DNA of 64,000 bases from Catenibacillus sp964565805 (GCA_964565805.1 CAZMGH010000002.1:1-64000); one strand, 5' to 3'; positions 1 through 7,960 are shown, numbered from the stretch's first letter. The notes: generated by a model not told the origin, from the letters alone. Numbers and translations: made by a program.

Positions 1-130
1 AAAGAGACCTTAGAATTATGGAGAAAACATTTGTAGTCCTGCATGGATTGCCAGTAAATGAAAAAAGAGCGGAAATCCGGGCTTTAAAGAGTTTCCGAGA
101 CCGCTCTAATTAAAAAATGGAGGTTAGATC
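1..130 (+). other. Upstream tail and cysS leader
   Basis: The first 36 bases read in frame 1 as the possible last codons of an upstream gene (ETLELWRKHL then TAG). In related genomes a serine acetyltransferase or isoprenoid gene often precedes cysS, but the fragment is too short to identify. Bases 66-72 (AGAGCGG) and 101-107 (CCGCTCT) form an inverted repeat followed by AATTAAAAAA, which may be a weak terminator or leader hairpin. The cysS ribosome site GGAGG lies at 119-123. I see no T-box core. Confidence 0.35.
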
Positions 131-1531
131 ATGAAAATATATAATACACTTACAAGAAAAAAAGAAGCATTTGTTCCCCTGGAAGAGGGTAAGGTTCGCA
201 TGTATGTATGCGGACCTACAGTGTATAATCTGATTCATATAGGAAATGCCCGTCCTATGATTGTATTTGATACTGTGCGCCGTTATCTAGAGTACAAAGG
301 CTACCAGGTGAATTATGTTTCCAATTTTACAGATGTGGATGATAAGATTATTAAAAAGGCCAATGAAGAGGGTGTTGATGCATCTGTAATCTCTCAGCGT
401 TATATTAAAGAGGCTAAGAAGGATATGGCCGCCCTTAATGTGAGGGAAGCGACCCACCACCCTAAAGCTACAGAGGAGATTGATGGAATGATCCAGATGA
501 TCCAGACACTCATCGACAAAGGCCACGCCTATGTAGTTGATGGAACAGTTTATTTTAAAACCCGTTCCTTTAAGGATTATGGAAAGCTGTCAAAGAAAAA
601 TATTGATGATCTGGAAGCCGGACACAGAGATATAAAAGTCACCGGGGAAGAAGGCAAAAAAGATCCCCTGGATTTTGTTTTGTGGAAGCCGAAGAAGGAA
701 GGAGAGCCATCATGGCCTTCACCATGGGGAGATGGCCGTCCCGGCTGGCATATTGAGTGTTCAGAAATGTCAAAAAAATATCTGGGAGATCAGATCGATA
801 TTCACGCCGGCGGCGAGGACCTTATCTTCCCACATCATGAAAACGAGATCGCTCAAAGCGAAGCCTGCAATGACAAGGAATTTGCCCGCTATTGGATGCA
901 CAACGGATTTTTAAATATCGACAATGTAAAAATGTCCAAATCCCTTGGAAACTTTTTTACCGTCCGTGAAATCGGAGAAAAGTATGATCTTCAGGTGCTT
1001 AGGTTTTTTATGCTCAGCGCCCATTACCGCAGCCCGTTAAATTTTAGCGCCGATCTTATGGCTGCTGCCAAAAACAGCCTGGAGCGTATTCTGACAGCTG
1101 TGGAGCGGCTGAGAGATTTAAAAGGAGAGGATCGTCCGCTAAATGAAGAGGAAAATGCTCAGCTTCAGGCCCTTGGCCTTTTATGCAAGAAGTTTGATAA
1201 GGCTATGGACGATGATTTTAATACGGCAGATGCTATTGCGGCTATTTTTGAAATGGTAAAGCTGGCAAATATCCAGGCACAGCAGGGAAGCGCCCGGGAT
1301 TTTATCAATAAAGTCCTGGATATGATTGTAAAATACTGCGATATTCTGGGAATCATTACAGACAAAAAGGAAGAAATGCTGGATGAAGATGTGGAAGCTT
1401 TGATCCAGGAGCGTCAGGCGGCAAGAAAGGCGAAAAATTTTGCCAGAGCAGACGAGATCCGCCAGATGCTTTTAGAAAAAGGCATTATCCTGGAGGATAC
1501 AAGGGAAGGTGTCAAATGGAAAAGAGCGTAG
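131..1531 (+). CDS. cysS: Cysteinyl-tRNA synthetase
   Basis: Class I aminoacyl-tRNA synthetase that charges tRNA-Cys with cysteine in the cytosol. The 466-residue product has the usual family length. It opens with the CGPTVYN zinc/active-site segment, then the HIGH-type signature HIGNARP near residue 36, the zinc-region GWHIECSEMS and HAGGEDLIFPHHENE, and the KMSKSLGN loop near residue 267. A DALR-like helical C-terminal domain follows. It begins at an ATG with a GGAGG site upstream. Its 3' end overlaps the next gene by 16 bases, so the two are translationally coupled. The order cysS-mrnC-rlmB-sigH is the classic Firmicute arrangement. Confidence 0.97.
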   Translation: MKIYNTLTRKKEAFVPLEEGKVRMYVCGPTVYNLIHIGNARPMIVFDTVRRYLEYKGYQVNYVSNFTDVDDKIIKKANEEGVDASVISQRYIKEAKKDMAALNVREATHHPKATEEIDGMIQMIQTLIDKGHAYVVDGTVYFKTRSFKDYGKLSKKNIDDLEAGHRDIKVTGEEGKKDPLDFVLWKPKKEGEPSWPSPWGDGRPGWHIECSEMSKKYLGDQIDIHAGGEDLIFPHHENEIAQSEACNDKEFARYWMHNGFLNIDNVKMSKSLGNFFTVREIGEKYDLQVLRFFMLSAHYRSPLNFSADLMAAAKNSLERILTAVERLRDLKGEDRPLNEEENAQLQALGLLCKKFDKAMDDDFNTADAIAAIFEMVKLANIQAQQGSARDFINKVLDMIVKYCDILGIITDKKEEMLDEDVEALIQERQAARKAKNFARADEIRQMLLEKGIILEDTREGVKWKRA

Positions 1532-2043
1532 AAATACAGGAGTCAAACAGACAGGAACCAAATAAACAGGAACGGCCGGTAAAGGACACTGTGGAAAGCT
1601 TTCATGAAAAATTCAGCAGGCTTTTTACTCTTGGACCGGTGGATGCAAGGGCATACTCACCTTTGACTTTGGCTTATTTGGGGGATGCGGTCTATGAAGT
1701 GATTATCCGCTCCATTATTGTAGAAAAATCCAATGCTCCAGTGAATAAACTTCATAAACGTTCCAGCGCATTGGTGAAAGCGTCCTCTCAGGCGGCGCTT
1801 GTTAAGGCTATTGAAGGCCACCTGTCTGAGGAAGAGGAAGCTGTTTATAAGCGGGGAAGAAATGCAAAATCTTATACCATGGCAAAGCATGCCACAATGA
1901 CGGATTACCGCATGGCTACCGGTCTGGAGGCTTTGATCGGTTATCTGTATCTGAAGCAGGAGTATGATCGAATCCTGGAATTGGTCCATTTAGGGCTGAA
2001 GGCTAAGGAGGAAATCCCGCAGGGGGATACCCCTATGGCCTGA
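1516..2043 (+). CDS. mrnC: Mini-ribonuclease III
   Basis: RNase III-like endonuclease that trims 23S rRNA ends in Firmicutes; it lacks the double-stranded RNA-binding domain of full RNase III. The 175-residue protein carries the hallmark YLGDAVYE (catalytic Asp57, Glu61) and a conserved AKSYTMAKHAT segment. About 37 N-terminal residues rich in Gln, Asn and Glu precede the catalytic fold and look like a disordered extension. The start overlaps the end of cysS by 16 bases and a polar N-terminus follows, so a later start is possible but no better in-frame ATG with a ribosome site is evident. Neighbouring rlmB fits a shared role in 23S rRNA maturation. Confidence 0.93.
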   Translation: MEKSVEIQESNRQEPNKQERPVKDTVESFHEKFSRLFTLGPVDARAYSPLTLAYLGDAVYEVIIRSIIVEKSNAPVNKLHKRSSALVKASSQAALVKAIEGHLSEEEEAVYKRGRNAKSYTMAKHATMTDYRMATGLEALIGYLYLKQEYDRILELVHLGLKAKEEIPQGDTPMA

Positions 2044-2077
2044 AGAGCAGGCCAAAAAGGAGGAAATATAAAGAAAT

Positions 2078-2818
2078 ATGAGATATGAAGAATCAAAAAT
2101 CGAAGGGAGAAACCCCGTCATTGAAGCTTTTAGGTCAGGAAAGACAGTGGATAAGCTGTTTGTCCTGGAGGGATGCCCGGATGGACCTATCCACACCATC
2201 CTTCGGGAAGCGAAAAAAAAAGATACCATGGTGCATTTTGTTTCTAAAAAGCGGCTGGATCAAATGTCTCAGACAAAACATCACCAAGGTGTGATCGCTG
2301 TTTGCGCTTCCTATGCTTATGTCCAGGTGGAGGATATTCTTAAAGCGGCCAGGGAAAAAGGAGAAGCTCCTTTTATTATCCTTTTGGACGGTATTGAGGA
2401 TCCCCATAACTTGGGAGCAATTTTAAGAACGGCCAATCTGGCCGGCGCCCACGGCATTATTATTCCTAAAAACCGTGCTGTGGGACTGACGCCTGCTGTG
2501 GCCAAAGTATCGGCTGGCGCTATCAATTACACTCCTGTGGCAAGAGTGACCAATATATCAGCAGCCATTGAGAGCCTAAAAAAAGAAGGTCTGTGGTTTG
2601 CCTGCGCGGACATGGACGGGGAGTTGATGTACCGTCAAAATCTTAAAGGTCCCATTGGTCTGGTGATCGGAAATGAGGGCAGCGGCGTAAGCCGTCTTGT
2701 AAAAGAAAAATGCGACTTTACGATTTCTGTTCCTATGAAGGGAGATATTGATTCACTAAATGCCTCTGTAGCAGCCGGTGTGTTGGCCTATGAGATTGTG
2801 AGGCAAAGACTTGAGTGA
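2078..2818 (+). CDS. rlmB: 23S rRNA 2'-O-methyltransferase (RlmB/TrmH type)
   Basis: SpoU/TrmH-family methyltransferase that places a 2'-O-methyl group on a 23S rRNA guanosine using S-adenosylmethionine. The 246-residue protein has an N-terminal substrate-binding domain (EGRNPVIEAF) and a knotted SPOUT domain with all three motifs: LDGIEDPHNLGAILRTA (motif 1), VIGNEGSGVSRLV (motif 2) and ISVPMKGDIDSLNASVA (motif 3). An AGGAGG-like site precedes the ATG. It sits between mrnC and sigH as in most Firmicutes. Exact target position is inferred from the family. Confidence 0.93.
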   Translation: MRYEESKIEGRNPVIEAFRSGKTVDKLFVLEGCPDGPIHTILREAKKKDTMVHFVSKKRLDQMSQTKHHQGVIAVCASYAYVQVEDILKAAREKGEAPFIILLDGIEDPHNLGAILRTANLAGAHGIIIPKNRAVGLTPAVAKVSAGAINYTPVARVTNISAAIESLKKEGLWFACADMDGELMYRQNLKGPIGLVIGNEGSGVSRLVKEKCDFTISVPMKGDIDSLNASVAAGVLAYEIVRQRLE

Positions 2819-2838
2819 TCAAAAAGCAGGAGTAAAAT

Positions 2839-3444
2839 ATGGACAGCCATTTTGACAAAATGACCGATGAACAGATCTGTCGGGGGATCCGGCAGGGGAA
2901 GACTGAGGGGATTGATTATCTTTTGGGAAAATATAAAGGCTTGGTAAAGAAACTGGCCCGGCAGTTTTATCTGATTGGCGGAGAAAGTGATGATCTGATC
3001 CAAGAGGGTATGATCGGCCTGATGAAAGCAATCTGGGATTATGATCCGGGTGCGGGCGGTGATTTTGCCGCCTTTGCCCGGATCTGTATCGGGCGCCAGA
3101 TCATTTCTGCCGTAAAGGCAGCTCAAAGGCAGAAGCATCAGCCGTTAAATTCCTATGTTTCTTTATATGAACCTGCGGAAGATGGTGAAAATGCTCCGGT
3201 ACTGATGGATACACTGTTTGAAAACACAGCAGGACCGGAGGATTACTTTTTTATAAAGGAAAATCGGGAGCAGGCCAGAGAAAGACTTTTAAATGTTCTC
3301 AGTCCGCTGGAAAAAAAGGTGTTGGATCTGTTTATAGATGGACAAAGCTATGCCCAGATTGCCAGAAAATTAAATAAAAATGAAAAATCTGTGGATAATG
3401 CTATACAGCGTATCCGAAAAAAGGCGGAAAGTCTGGGCCGGTAA
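2839..3444 (+). CDS. sigH: RNA polymerase sigma factor, SigH/Spo0H type
   Basis: Sigma-70 family factor of the SigH group, which in Bacillus and Clostridium directs stationary-phase and early sporulation transcription. The 201 residues hold region 2 (DLIQEGMIGLMKAIWDYDP, residues about 52-70, core RNA polymerase and -10 binding) and a C-terminal region 4 helix-turn-helix (SYAQIARKLNKNEKSVDNAI, about residues 172-191). There is no region 1.1. Placement directly after rlmB is the conserved position of spo0H. I infer the role from this synteny and from length; other small sigma factors share the same folds. Confidence 0.88.
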   Translation: MDSHFDKMTDEQICRGIRQGKTEGIDYLLGKYKGLVKKLARQFYLIGGESDDLIQEGMIGLMKAIWDYDPGAGGDFAAFARICIGRQIISAVKAAQRQKHQPLNSYVSLYEPAEDGENAPVLMDTLFENTAGPEDYFFIKENREQARERLLNVLSPLEKKVLDLFIDGQSYAQIARKLNKNEKSVDNAIQRIRKKAESLGR

Positions 3445-3504
3445 ACGGGCAAAGGTATATTTCTCCCGAAAATCCATATATTTAGTGTTATGCAGGGATC
3501 ATCC

Positions 3505-3684
3505 TGCTAATTGCACTGGACTGTAAAAGTTGCCCGGATAGACTGTGAAGCGTGGATGAGGTTGCGGACGAGATAACAATATTCCGAGCGCTTCATTTAC
3601 CAGAGTGGAAAGTGCATGAACTGGCGAACTGCCGAATGGTACGCTACATGGTGTGGAAGGGGAGGGTAAAATCTCCCCTATCCG
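3505..3684 (+). mobile_element. Degenerate group II intron 3' remnant (candidate)
   Basis: This otherwise gene-free stretch contains a run resembling the tail of a bacterial group II intron: a GAACTGCCG...GGTACG...ATGGTG block like a decayed domain V, then GGGGAG-GGTAAAAT-CTCCCC, like domain VI, ending in CTATCCGATT close to the stop codon of the converging gene. No reverse-transcriptase reading frame remains. The assignment rests on remembered similarity to intron tails found after ltrA-type genes and needs a covariance-model test. The stretch 3445-3504 holds nothing else recognisable. Confidence 0.4.
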
Positions 3685-3685
3685 A

Positions 3686-4897
3686 TTATTGGGGCGGATG
3701 ACACCTGGAACAGGGCGTGTAGCCCTGGGCTTTGGCATCTGCCAGAGAAATAGGAATGTCTGAGTTACTTAAATACTGGCATCCGGCGCTATGGTACTTT
3801 TCTCCGGTGCGGGTGATATGGACCTGGGTACTTATATCAGGATCTGCGGTCTGAGTTTGCTGCGTCTCAGAAGCAGCGTCCGGGCTGGCACTAAGCTCAC
3901 TTTCACCTGCTTCCCCTTCATAGGAAACATCCAGATCTGAACCATCGCTTGTAATGACCACTGTGCCCTGAAGGTCTGTACGGCAAAGATTAATCTGGGC
4001 AGCCATAAGTTTATCCAGGGTAGTCTGGTGGGGATGGCCGTAATCGTTATCTGTTCCGGCACTGATCACGGCAAAATCCGGGGATACGGCATCTAAAAAG
4101 TCCTGGGATGTAGATGTATCGCTGCCATGATGGCCGACTTTAAGGACATCAGCGTCTACTGAAAGCCCGGAGTCTAAAATATCCGCCTCAGCAGCGCTTT
4201 CTGCATCGCCGGTAAACAAAAAGCTTGTATCACCGTAATCCAGGCGCAGGACAATGGACCAGTTATTTAAGTCATCCCCATAGTCTGTGACAGGACCAAG
4301 GATCGTAAACTTTCCGTCACCAAGAGGATAAGTATCCCCTGCCTCCGGCAATGTTATGGTAAGATTTTTCGATTCAATGGCGTCAAGAACATCTTCAAAG
4401 GTTTGAGTTGTATGTTCCTTTGACGGCATCATGACCCGGCCGACATCCATTTGAAGGATCACATCATCCAGGCCGCCGATATGGTCTTCATGGGGATGCG
4501 TGGCAATGACCCAATCTAAGTGGGAAATGCCAAGGTCTGTCAGGTATTGTGTAACGACAGGGCCGCTTTCATTTGTCCCGGCATCAATAAGCATGTTTTC
4601 ATCGCCAACCTGAATCAGGATGCTGTCACCCTGGCCCACATCAATAAAGTGGACCGAAAGCGGCGCGGCAATCTGCTCCCAGGATTCGTCAGGTTCTGAT
4701 GCCGAAGATTGGATGGCCTGGGACACTAAAGATTCCCCGGAATCAGAACCTTCGCTGCCATCACCTAGGGCCTGAGTTTCAGCAGCAACGGATTCGGCGC
4801 TGCTTTGGTCATTAGTTACGGCAGGCGTGCCGCAACCGGACAGGAGAAGACACAGGACCAAAAGGAAGGGTAAGAAATGCTTTAGTCTTTTTCGCAT
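3686..4897 (-). CDS. Secreted ComEC-like metallo-beta-lactamase-fold lipoprotein
   Basis: The 403-residue protein has a lipobox (LLSGC, Cys22), so it should be anchored on the outer face of the membrane. A Ser/Glu-rich linker (about 23-78) leads to a metallo-beta-lactamase domain of the ComEC/Rec2 hydrolase type: FIDVGQGDSILI, the metal motif THPHEDH (residues 133-139), FTGDAE and KVGHHGSDTS. The C-terminal 45 residues form a small Cys/His unit (KYHSAGCQYL ... GYTPCSRCHP) like an Ada-type zinc-binding module. There are no ComEC membrane segments, so it is probably a free extracellular nuclease or phosphodiesterase. The substrate is unknown. It converges on sigH and is transcribed alone. Confidence 0.85.
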   Translation of the reverse strand: MRKRLKHFLPFLLVLCLLLSGCGTPAVTNDQSSAESVAAETQALGDGSEGSDSGESLVSQAIQSSASEPDESWEQIAAPLSVHFIDVGQGDSILIQVGDENMLIDAGTNESGPVVTQYLTDLGISHLDWVIATHPHEDHIGGLDDVILQMDVGRVMMPSKEHTTQTFEDVLDAIESKNLTITLPEAGDTYPLGDGKFTILGPVTDYGDDLNNWSIVLRLDYGDTSFLFTGDAESAAEADILDSGLSVDADVLKVGHHGSDTSTSQDFLDAVSPDFAVISAGTDNDYGHPHQTTLDKLMAAQINLCRTDLQGTVVITSDGSDLDVSYEGEAGESELSASPDAASETQQTQTADPDISTQVHITRTGEKYHSAGCQYLSNSDIPISLADAKAQGYTPCSRCHPPQ

Positions 4898-4935
4898 CGT
4901 TTGTAAACCTGCTTTCCATAAGTTACTTTAAAATT

Positions 4936-4964
4936 ATGATACCACACATATGTTCGATACGCAA
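4936..4964 (-). promoter_or_regulatory. Promoter of the ComEC-like lipoprotein gene
   Basis: On the minus strand TTGCGT (4959-4964) and TATCAT (4936-4941) are separated by 17 bases, about 40 bases upstream of the ATG at 4897. The match is moderate. Confidence 0.5.
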
Positions 4965-5022
4965 GATTAAAACCACGGAAAAACTCACACGGAAAAACTT
5001 TTAAGAAAATGTAAATTAGTTA

Positions 5023-5051
5023 TTGACACAGAAATGAAAATGTTGTATTCT
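5023..5051 (+). promoter_or_regulatory. tRNA-Thr promoter
   Basis: TTGACA at 5023-5028 and TATTCT at 5046-5051 with an ideal 17-base spacer lie 23 bases upstream of the mature tRNA. The tRNA therefore has its own promoter. Confidence 0.8.
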
Positions 5052-5074
5052 TAGAAAGCTGACTCGTACAGCAC

Positions 5075-5147
5075 GCTGCCTTGGCTCAGTCGGTAGAGCG
5101 TCGCCTTGGTAAGGCGGAGGTCGGGGGTTCAAGTCCCCTAGGCAGCT
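5075..5147 (+). tRNA. tRNA-Thr (anticodon GGT)
   Basis: A full cloverleaf can be drawn: acceptor GCTGCCT/AGGCAGC with discriminator T, D stem GCTC/GAGC, anticodon stem TCGCC/GGCGG (with a mismatch or wobble at its base) around loop TTGGTAA giving anticodon GGT, and T arm with TTCAAGT. The GGT anticodon reads ACC and ACU threonine codons. CCA is not encoded. It is a solitary tRNA gene flanked by its own promoter and terminator. Confidence 0.95.
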
Positions 5148-5163
5148 TCTATATTTGCGATAG

Positions 5164-5188
5164 CCCGGTATTCACTACCGGGTTTTTT
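5164..5188 (+). terminator. Rho-independent terminator of tRNA-Thr
   Basis: CCCGGTA-TTCAC-TACCGGG followed by TTTTTT: a perfect 7-bp stem with a T run, 17 bases after the tRNA. Confidence 0.92.
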
Positions 5189-5284
5189 GCGTTTTAGGAT
5201 AGAGGATCCCCTCTGCGGCACACTGTCTGGAAAGAGGGGCAGCCCTATCCTTAAATATATCCGTTAAATAAGGAGCGTGGAGGC

Positions 5285-5734
5285 ATGGAAATTATACCTT
5301 ATGAGGAAAAATATAAAGGAAATTTTAAAGAACTTAATCTTGTATGGATAAAAAAGTATTTTAAAGTAGAGCCTCAGGATGTTAATATGCTGGAAAATAT
5401 AGAAGATTTTCTTGAAAAGGGGGCTGCAGTATATTTTGCGGTAGAGCAGGGAAAGGCGATTGCTGCCTGTATGGTGAATCCTGTAGGCAGTCAGGTGTGG
5501 GAAATTTGTAAACTTGCTACCGATGAGAAGTATCAGGGAATGGGAGCCGGTTCTGGAGTATTAAAGGCATGTATGGACTATGCAAAAGAGCATGGGGCAA
5601 AGAAGCTGATGATTGTATCTAATACGGTTTTATCCGCAGCCATGAAATTATATGCCAAGGTGGGGTTTAAGGAAGTGCCTGTCGATAATATGGAGTATGA
5701 TCGGGTAAATATCCAGCTGGAATTAATCATTTGA
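5285..5734 (+). CDS. GNAT-family N-acetyltransferase
   Basis: The 149-residue protein fits a single GCN5-related acetyltransferase domain, which moves an acetyl group from acetyl-CoA to an amine. The core is visible as EICKLATDEKYQGMGAGSGV, containing the Q-x-x-G-x-G/A acetyl-CoA pyrophosphate loop, followed by LYAKVGFKEVP near the C-terminus. The substrate cannot be predicted. A GGAG site precedes the ATG. It stands alone between the tRNA and glnS, and a nested inverted repeat lies in its leader (5196-5251). Confidence 0.85.
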   Translation: MEIIPYEEKYKGNFKELNLVWIKKYFKVEPQDVNMLENIEDFLEKGAAVYFAVEQGKAIAACMVNPVGSQVWEICKLATDEKYQGMGAGSGVLKACMDYAKEHGAKKLMIVSNTVLSAAMKLYAKVGFKEVPVDNMEYDRVNIQLELII

Positions 5735-5792
5735 ACAAACGGCCAAGCTGGCTGAACGGCTATGCTTTTTACTAAATTATAACACTTCACCC

Positions 5793-5821
5793 TTGCCCCA
5801 TCTTGGGACCTATGCTATTAT
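5793..5821 (+). promoter_or_regulatory. glnS promoter
   Basis: TTGCCC (5793-5798), 17-base spacer and TATTAT (5816-5821), about 115 bases upstream of the chosen glnS ATG. A match to consensus at most positions. Confidence 0.55.
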
Positions 5822-5937
5822 AGAAGGCAATATTGCTGCTTTCCGGGACATTTGCCCTTGACACAGATGCCGGATTGTCAAAGGACACCGGAAAAGCTCC
5901 GGTGAAGGAAAATAACTCAGGGAGGAAACAAAGGAAT

Positions 5938-7605
5938 ATGGAAAATGAAGTTGTTTCTAAAAATTTTATTGAGCAGATTATAGATAAGGATCTGGAAGAC
6001 GGCTGCTATGAGGAAATCTGCACCCGTTTTCCGCCGGAGCCTAACGGTTATCTTCATATTGGACATGCCAAGTCTATTTTATTAAATTACGGCCTGGCAA
6101 AAAAATACGGCGGAAAGTTTCACTTAAGATTTGACGATACCAACCCGACAAAGGAAAAGACCGAGTTTGTTCAGTCGATTATTGAAGATGTGGAATGGCT
6201 GGGGGCAAAGTATGACGGTGAAGTGCTGTTTGCTTCTAACTATTTTGATCAGATGTATGAAGCTGCTGTGAAGCTGATCAAAAAAGGAAAAGCTTATGTA
6301 TGCGATCTTAGCCCTGACGAGATCCGTCAGTACCGGGGGACACTGACAGAGCCTGGAAAGGACAGCCCTTACCGTAACCGCAGCATTGAGGAAAATCTGG
6401 ATCTGTTTGAACGGATGAAAAACGGTGAGTTTGAAGATGGCAGCCGGGTACTTCGGGCAAAGATCGATATGGCATCTTCGAACATTAATATGCGTGATCC
6501 GGTCATCTACCGGGTGGCGCACATGACCCATCATAACACTGGAGATAAGTGGTGCATTTATCCCATGTATGATTTTGCCCATCCTATTGAAGACGCTATT
6601 GAAGGCATCAGCCATTCCATCTGTACCTTGGAATTTGAGGATCATCGGCCTTTATACGACTGGGTTGTTCGTGAGCTGGAATATCCTCATCCGCCAAAAC
6701 AGATCGAGTTTGCCAAGCTTTATCTTCAGAATGTGATCACAGGAAAGCGTTATATTAAAAAGCTTGTGGAAGAAAATATCGTAGACGGCTGGGACGATCC
6801 CCGTCTTGTTTCCATTGCCGCTCTGCGCCGAAGAGGATTTACCCCGGAATCCATTAAAATGTTTATGGAGCTGGTGGGCGTGTCTAAGAGTAATTCCAGC
6901 GTGGATTACGCCATGCTTGAGTACTGTATCCGTGAGGATCTTAAGCTGAAGCGCAGCCGTGTCATGGCAGTCCTGGATCCGGTGAAACTGATTATTGATA
7001 ACTACCCGGAAGGTCAGGTTGAGTATATGGATGTGGTGAATAACCAGGAAAATGAAGCTCTGGGAACCCGTCAGGTGCCTTTTTGCCGGGAGCTGTATAT
7101 TGAGCGGGAAGATTTTATGGAAGAACCGCCAAAGAAGTATTTTCGCCTTTATCCAGGAAACGAAGTGCGCCTTATGAACGGATATTTTGTTACATGTACG
7201 GACTATAAAAAGGATGAAAATGGCAGGGTAACAGAGATCCACTGTACTTATGATCCTGAAACCCGCAGCGGCAGCGGATTTACCGGCCGCAAGGTTAAAG
7301 GGACAATCCACTGGGTAGCTGCGCCTTACGCTGTTAAGGCCCGGGTCCGTCTGTATGAAAATCTGGTGGATGAGGAAAAAGGCGTTTATAACAAAGAGGA
7401 TGGCTCTTTAAACTTAAATCCCAATTCTCTTACGGTGTTAAATGAATGTTATCTGGAGCCTGCTCTTGTTCAAGCAAAGGGCGGGGACAGTTTCCAGTTT
7501 GTCCGTCAGGGATATTTCTGCGCAGATACAAAAGACTCTGGGCCGGAGCATCTGGTATTTAACCGTATCGTTTCTCTGAAAAGCTCTTATAAGCCTGGAA
7601 AATAA
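5938..7605 (+). CDS. glnS: Glutaminyl-tRNA synthetase
   Basis: Class I synthetase charging tRNA-Gln. I place the start at the ATG at 5938 (555 residues) because GGGAGGAAA lies just upstream and the family begins here; the open frame continues upstream without support. PPEPNGYLHIGHAKS carries the HIGH motif (residues 40-43), and FDDTNP, CTLEFEDHRPLYDW and GWDDPRLVSIAALRRRG are characteristic of GlnRS rather than GluRS. The place of the KMSKS loop reads VITGKRYIKKL, a departure from the VMSKRKL of E. coli GlnRS. Having a GlnRS means this organism need not rely on the amidotransferase route for Gln-tRNA. Confidence 0.95.
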   Translation: MENEVVSKNFIEQIIDKDLEDGCYEEICTRFPPEPNGYLHIGHAKSILLNYGLAKKYGGKFHLRFDDTNPTKEKTEFVQSIIEDVEWLGAKYDGEVLFASNYFDQMYEAAVKLIKKGKAYVCDLSPDEIRQYRGTLTEPGKDSPYRNRSIEENLDLFERMKNGEFEDGSRVLRAKIDMASSNINMRDPVIYRVAHMTHHNTGDKWCIYPMYDFAHPIEDAIEGISHSICTLEFEDHRPLYDWVVRELEYPHPPKQIEFAKLYLQNVITGKRYIKKLVEENIVDGWDDPRLVSIAALRRRGFTPESIKMFMELVGVSKSNSSVDYAMLEYCIREDLKLKRSRVMAVLDPVKLIIDNYPEGQVEYMDVVNNQENEALGTRQVPFCRELYIEREDFMEEPPKKYFRLYPGNEVRLMNGYFVTCTDYKKDENGRVTEIHCTYDPETRSGSGFTGRKVKGTIHWVAAPYAVKARVRLYENLVDEEKGVYNKEDGSLNLNPNSLTVLNECYLEPALVQAKGGDSFQFVRQGYFCADTKDSGPEHLVFNRIVSLKSSYKPGK

Positions 7606-7621
7606 AAAATTAAAACGAGAC

Positions 7622-7652
7622 AAAGCAGCTGGCATGGACCGGCTGCTTTTTT
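7622..7652 (+). terminator. glnS terminator
   Basis: AGCAGCTGG and CCGGCTGCT pair around a short loop and are followed by a T run, 17 bases after the glnS stop. Confidence 0.85.
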
Positions 7653-7717
7653 CGGGCACGCCAGTCCGACCGACGGCCCAGCGGCCCCGGGACAGCTTAT
7701 CGGCCTCGGAAGCAGCG

Positions 7718-7742
7718 GTTACGGCCGATACCCGGCCGTAAC
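7718..7742. repeat. Perfect GC-rich inverted repeat
   Basis: GTTACGGCCG-ATACC-CGGCCGTAAC forms a perfect 10-bp stem inside a G+C-rich patch (about 7655-7750) between glnS and the groESL promoter. No T run follows, so it is not a typical terminator. Function unknown. Confidence 0.6.
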
Positions 7743-7855
7743 TTGGCGGAAGTACAAATATTTATAAAAATATGAAAAACGAAGTAAACAGGAGAAAACA
7801 AGAGAAAAATAAAGAAAAAACCATAAAATTACCTAAAAACACAATCTGTCTATGG

Positions 7856-7884
7856 TTGCAATCAGAAAGCAAAAAACATATTAT
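7856..7884 (+). promoter_or_regulatory. groES: groESL promoter
   Basis: TTGCAA (7856-7861) and TATTAT (7879-7884) with 17-base spacing, immediately upstream of the CIRCE operator. Confidence 0.8.
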
Positions 7885-7895
7885 AAGTATATCGG

Positions 7896-7922
7896 TTAGC
7901 ACTCAAGTAAAGTGAGTGCTAA
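7896..7922 (+). promoter_or_regulatory. CIRCE operator (HrcA site)
   Basis: TTAGCACTC-N9-GAGTGCTAA, an exact match to the CIRCE element to which the heat-shock repressor HrcA binds. It overlaps the expected transcription start of groESL, so heat shock should derepress the operon. Confidence 0.97.
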
Positions 7923-7960
7923 TAAGATTAAATAAGCACTTTATAAGGAGGAATTAAGAT

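Noticed and set aside
287..526. Minus-strand ORF of 79 codons inside cysS
   Set aside because: It is antisense to a clear cysS frame, has no ribosome site and shows no protein-like motif.
3499..3738. 79-codon minus-strand ORF between sigH and the MBL gene
   Set aside because: It overlaps the MBL gene 3' end in another frame and the intron-like DNA; no ribosome site.
5833..5937. N-terminal extension of GlnRS
   Set aside because: The frame is open but begins with a non-ATG codon, has no ribosome site and contains the leader downstream of a promoter; the GGGAGG-preceded ATG at 5938 fits the family start.
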